The position numbers and the translations under genes were made by a program. Positions 61,497-64,000 of a DNA stretch of 64,000 bases are shown piece by piece. Source of the stretch: Clostridium fungisolvens (GTDB lineage: Bacteria > Bacillota > Clostridia > Clostridiales > Clostridiaceae); assembly GCF_014193895.1 (NCBI RefSeq), contig NZ_BLZR01000001.1, positions 434,001-498,000 of the forward strand, read 5' to 3'. Within the stretch, counting starts at the first letter, position 1; every line of letters begins with the position of its first letter. A model generated the notes under the pieces. That model saw only the letters and a list, made by a program, of their open reading frames with translations, had not been told where the DNA came from and did not search any database.

Positions 61497-62765
61497 ATGA
61501 TGAAAAGATTGTCTGTATTTCTTTATAGTTCTATACTAAATAAAAAGATCTACGATGAGTTTGATGATGTACTTGGTATCTTAAAGGATGTTTATGTTAC
61601 TACAGAAGATGGGTATCCAAGAATTATTGGATATAAGATAAAAAGAGATGGCTCAGTATTTGATTATGAATTTAGAAATGTAGATGTTTATCTAAAGGAT
61701 GGTAATAAGATAAGGATTGAGACCAGAGGAAGCAAGGAAATATTGCCAAGAAAATATACCTATTTGCTTACACAAAACCTTTTAGATAAAAAGATAGTAG
61801 ATATAAATGGAAAAAAGGTAGTTAGAGTAAACGACTTAAGAATTGCAGAAATTGCAGGTGAGTATAGAGTTGTAGCAGTTGAAACTGGTCAAATTGCGAG
61901 ATATAGAAGAGTTGGATTAGAAAGCTTTGGAAAAGTAATACTTAAGTTTATGAAGCAAGAAACTACTGACCAAGCACTAATGTGGGATGATGTAGAAACT
62001 TTAGAACTAATAAATGATAGTTTGCAGCTATCAGTACCTTATAAGAAATTATCAAATTTACATCCTGCGGATTTGGCAGATATATTAGAAGAACTTGATG
62101 ATAAACAGAGAAAACAAGTATTTGAAAATCTAGATGATGACTTAGTGGCTGATGCTCTCGAAGAAATAGAACCAGAGTTCAAAGGGTCAATAATAAGAGA
62201 TTTAAGTGTATCAAAGACGGCGGAAATACTTGAAAATATGCCAAATGACGAAATTGCAGATTTATTAGATGAACTCAATGAAGAAGAAAGAGAAAAGATT
62301 TTAGTATCTTTAGAATCAGAAGATGCTGAAGAGGTAAAAGAGTTATTAGGATACGAAGATGAAACCGTTGGAAGTATAATGAATAAAGATTTTATATCCT
62401 TTAATATAGATGTAACAATCGAAGAAACCATAGATTTATTAAGAGAAATGCAGCCTGATGAAGAAGTTATGCATTGTGTATATATAACAGATGAGAATGA
62501 AAAACTTCAGGGGGCAGTTACCATAAGACAGTTAGTCATGAATGGAAGAGAAGTTAAGCTTCAAGATATAATGGATAGGAATACTTTAAAGTTTAAACAT
62601 GATTTTCATATAGAAGATGCTATAGAGCTTATAACCAAATATGACTTATTATCTGTTCCTGTAGTGGATGATGAGGAGAAGCTTGTAGGTATAGTTTTAA
62701 TTCATGATATTGTAGATGAATTCTTATTACCTATTTGGAAAAAGAAAGCAAAAAAAGCAGTTTAA
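61497..62765 (+). CDS. MgtE-like protein without the membrane domain (PRC-like + MgtE_N + CBS)
   Basis: The start is the ATG of MMKRLSVF, 7 bases after GGGAGG. The 422-residue protein has a beta-rich PRC-barrel-like N-terminus (about 1-165), an MgtE N-terminal superhelical domain (about 180-285, LHPADLADILEELDDKQR repeats) and a pair of CBS domains (about 290-412). The transport domain of MgtE, five helices, is absent and the protein ends at IWKKKAKKAV. It may be a soluble Mg2+ sensor that gates another transporter. Control by the M-box upstream supports a magnesium role. Similar stand-alone proteins occur in clostridia near NRAMP-related transporters; none is adjacent here. Confidence 0.88.
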   Translation: MMKRLSVFLYSSILNKKIYDEFDDVLGILKDVYVTTEDGYPRIIGYKIKRDGSVFDYEFRNVDVYLKDGNKIRIETRGSKEILPRKYTYLLTQNLLDKKIVDINGKKVVRVNDLRIAEIAGEYRVVAVETGQIARYRRVGLESFGKVILKFMKQETTDQALMWDDVETLELINDSLQLSVPYKKLSNLHPADLADILEELDDKQRKQVFENLDDDLVADALEEIEPEFKGSIIRDLSVSKTAEILENMPNDEIADLLDELNEEEREKILVSLESEDAEEVKELLGYEDETVGSIMNKDFISFNIDVTIEETIDLLREMQPDEEVMHCVYITDENEKLQGAVTIRQLVMNGREVKLQDIMDRNTLKFKHDFHIEDAIELITKYDLLSVPVVDDEEKLVGIVLIHDIVDEFLLPIWKKKAKKAV

Positions 62766-62783
62766 TATTATAGAAAAATGTTG

Positions 62784-62811
62784 TTGACATTTAAGACAAT
62801 TAGCATATAAT
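62784..62811 (+). promoter_or_regulatory. Promoter of the Cys T-box transcript
   Basis: TTGACA and TATAAT are separated by 16 bases, just before the T-box stem I. Confidence 0.75.
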
Positions 62812-62849
62812 AAAATTAAGACTAAACATATCAAAATACTCAACTTTAA

Positions 62850-63096
62850 ATGCAAAGAAAAAGAAAAGTATCATAAATGAAGGTTTCAGAGAGGAAGAGA
62901 TGGTGTGAATCTTCTACTTGGATTTTATGAGAAGTGCGCTTTGGAGCAGGTAGCTGAACTTTTAGTAGGTGATCCCGGGATGCCCGTTATAGCAAGAAAG
63001 CATGGTAGTGCTTATCGTGAGTGAGATCATTTTGATCTAAGTAGAGTGGAAACGCGAATTATCTTCGTCTCTAATAAAGAGATGAAGTTTTTTTTA
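62850..63096 (+). promoter_or_regulatory. T-box leader of cysK (specifier UGC, Cys)
   Basis: The leader has an AGAGAGG motif, a specifier loop GAG-AAG-TGC-GCT with TGC at 62935-62937, an antiterminator region with AGAGTGGAAACGCGAA (63043-63058) and a terminator CTTCGTCTCT/AGAGATGAAG with T9 (63063-63096). The T-box reads GTGGAAACGCG instead of the common GTGGTACCGCG. UGC is a Cys codon, matching the downstream cysteine synthase. Confidence 0.92.
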
Positions 63097-63195
63097 TTCT
63101 TTAGTGAACTTTAATGGAGTGAAAACTTATATATAACTAAATTTAGTCCTAAAAAACAATTGGTACAAAACTAAAGAATAAAAAAGCAGAATATA

Positions 63196-63283
63196 TCGCC
63201 TGCCAGATTTTCCTCATATACATTCGGAAAGGCAGATGCGCAAAAAATTCACTAAAGAAGGGCGCATTAGCGAATTTTTATTC
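63196..63283 (+). repeat. Structured element family 2, copy 4, inside the cysK leader
   Basis: TCGCCTGCCAGATTTTCC...GGAAAGGCAGATGCGC is followed by AAAAATTCACTAA...TTAGCGAATTTTT, again a terminator-like end. It lies between the T-box terminator and cysK, 95 bases before its start, in the same direction. ATGCGC and GCGCAT in this copy can also pair, giving an alternative fold. Confidence 0.7.
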
Positions 63284-63377
63284 TTTTGTGAACTATAATG
63301 TAGTAAAAATCTATGGATAATTTTAAAAATTAAGATAACTAATAAAATAATAAATATAATTTTTGGAGGTTGAAGAT

Positions 63378-64000
63378 ATGTTATTTAATAATGCATTAGA
63401 ATTACTTGGAAACACACCAGTACTAAAAGTAAACACTTTAACAGGAGAAAATTCAGCTGAAGTATATGTAAAGCTTGAAAAGTTTAATCCAGGCGGAAGT
63501 GTTAAAGATAGAGCTGCTTACGGTATGATAGAAAAGGCTGAAGCTTTAGGACTACTAAAAGTTGGAGATACTATAGTAGAACCTACAAGTGGAAATACTG
63601 GAATAGCGTTAGCTATGATTGGAAAATTAAAAGGATATAAAGTTGTTATAGTAATGCCTGAAACAATGAGTAAGGAAAGAAGAGACTTAATAAAAGCTTA
63701 TGGAGCTGAACTTGTATTAACAGAAGGCGCTAAAGGCATGAAGGGTGCTATAGCAAAGGCAGAAGAATTAGTAAAAGAAAATGGATATTTCATGCCACAA
63801 CAATTCTTAAATGTAGCTAACCCAGAAAAACACTATGCAACTACAGCTGAAGAAATACTTAAAGATTTACCAGACATAAACGTATTTGTTGCTGGAGTTG
63901 GTACTGGTGGAACAATATCAGGTGTTGGTAAGAAACTAAAAGAATTAAAGAGTGATGTTACAGTAGTAGCTGTGGAACCAGAAAAATCACCAGTAATTTC
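63378..64000 (+). CDS. cysK: Cysteine synthase A (partial, 3' end outside window)
   Basis: The visible 207 residues are the N-terminal two thirds of O-acetylserine sulfhydrylase, which makes cysteine from O-acetylserine and sulfide using PLP. The PLP lysine is in NPGGSVKDRAA, the substrate loop is PTSGNTGIALA, and GTGGTISGVG binds the cofactor phosphate. It is under a Cys T-box leader, so low cysteinyl-tRNA charging should raise expression. RBS TTGGAGG before ATG. The stop codon is outside the window. Confidence 0.96.
   Translation, partial: MLFNNALELLGNTPVLKVNTLTGENSAEVYVKLEKFNPGGSVKDRAAYGMIEKAEALGLLKVGDTIVEPTSGNTGIALAMIGKLKGYKVVIVMPETMSKERRDLIKAYGAELVLTEGAKGMKGAIAKAEELVKENGYFMPQQFLNVANPEKHYATTAEEILKDLPDINVFVAGVGTGGTISGVGKKLKELKSDVTVVAVEPEKSPVI

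Overview
The window reads as chromosome from a low-GC, strictly anaerobic, spore-forming Firmicute, most likely Clostridium sensu stricto. The evidence is the very AT-rich composition, strong GGAGG-type ribosome binding sites, rubrerythrins of both domain orders, an Fe-S (SdaAA/SdaAB) serine dehydratase, the sporulation trio prkA-yhbH-spoVR, T-box, TPP and M-box riboswitches, and an LplB/YtcP/LplA importer with a YesM/YesN two-component system. No phage, integrase, transposase, CRISPR array, rRNA or tRNA gene was recognised.

Layout. 1-5.9 kb: the tail of a membrane protein, a TPR protein, a long gene-poor gap, then a three-gene module (22-residue repeat protein, MoxR AAA+ ATPase, metallopeptidase-VWA protein) and an anchored orphan. 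6.3-9.4 kb: HesB-like protein, a methyltransferase-fold protein and an orphan histidine kinase. 9.5-12.5 kb: leuS (minus) behind a Leu T-box. 13-18 kb: a chemoreceptor with a collagen-like insert, an LCP-family enzyme and a GT39-type glycosyltransferase. 18.3-25.5 kb: carbohydrate ABC importer plus its sensor and regulator. 26-30 kb: reverse rubrerythrin, CYTH protein, a small membrane protein and a nucleoid-associated protein. 29.9-32 kb: MarR, cysteine-rich methyltransferase, GNAT and a small orphan. 32.2-38 kb: MacB-like ABC system with its own two-component system. 38-43.6 kb: fba, DUF421/DUF4363 pair, TGS-uridine kinase, sdaAB-sdaAA. 43.7-45.4 kb: TPP riboswitch-thiW-thiD. 45.9-53.7 kb: recQ, an atypical ROK protein, prkA-yhbH-spoVR. 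53.7-60.6 kb: rubrerythrin and a small partner, a Gly/Asp/His-rich protein, pssA, a lipid kinase, a membrane protein and a YgiQ radical SAM protein. 61-64 kb: M-box with an MgtE-like protein that has no membrane domain, then a Cys T-box and the start of cysK.

The intergenic DNA is unusually informative. Three families of palindromic repeats recur: a ~200 bp element with terminal inverted repeats (four complete copies plus halves), a ~90 bp structured element ending in a terminator-like hairpin (four copies, always upstream of and in the same direction as a gene, twice inserted between a T-box terminator and its gene), and a 99 bp palindromic unit repeated four times in exact tandem. The best candidates for undescribed biology are the repeat/MoxR/peptidase-VWA module, the second terminator-like element inside both T-box leaders, the M-box upstream of a membrane-less MgtE-like protein with a possible leader peptide, and a cysteine-rich MarR-methyltransferase-GNAT cluster.
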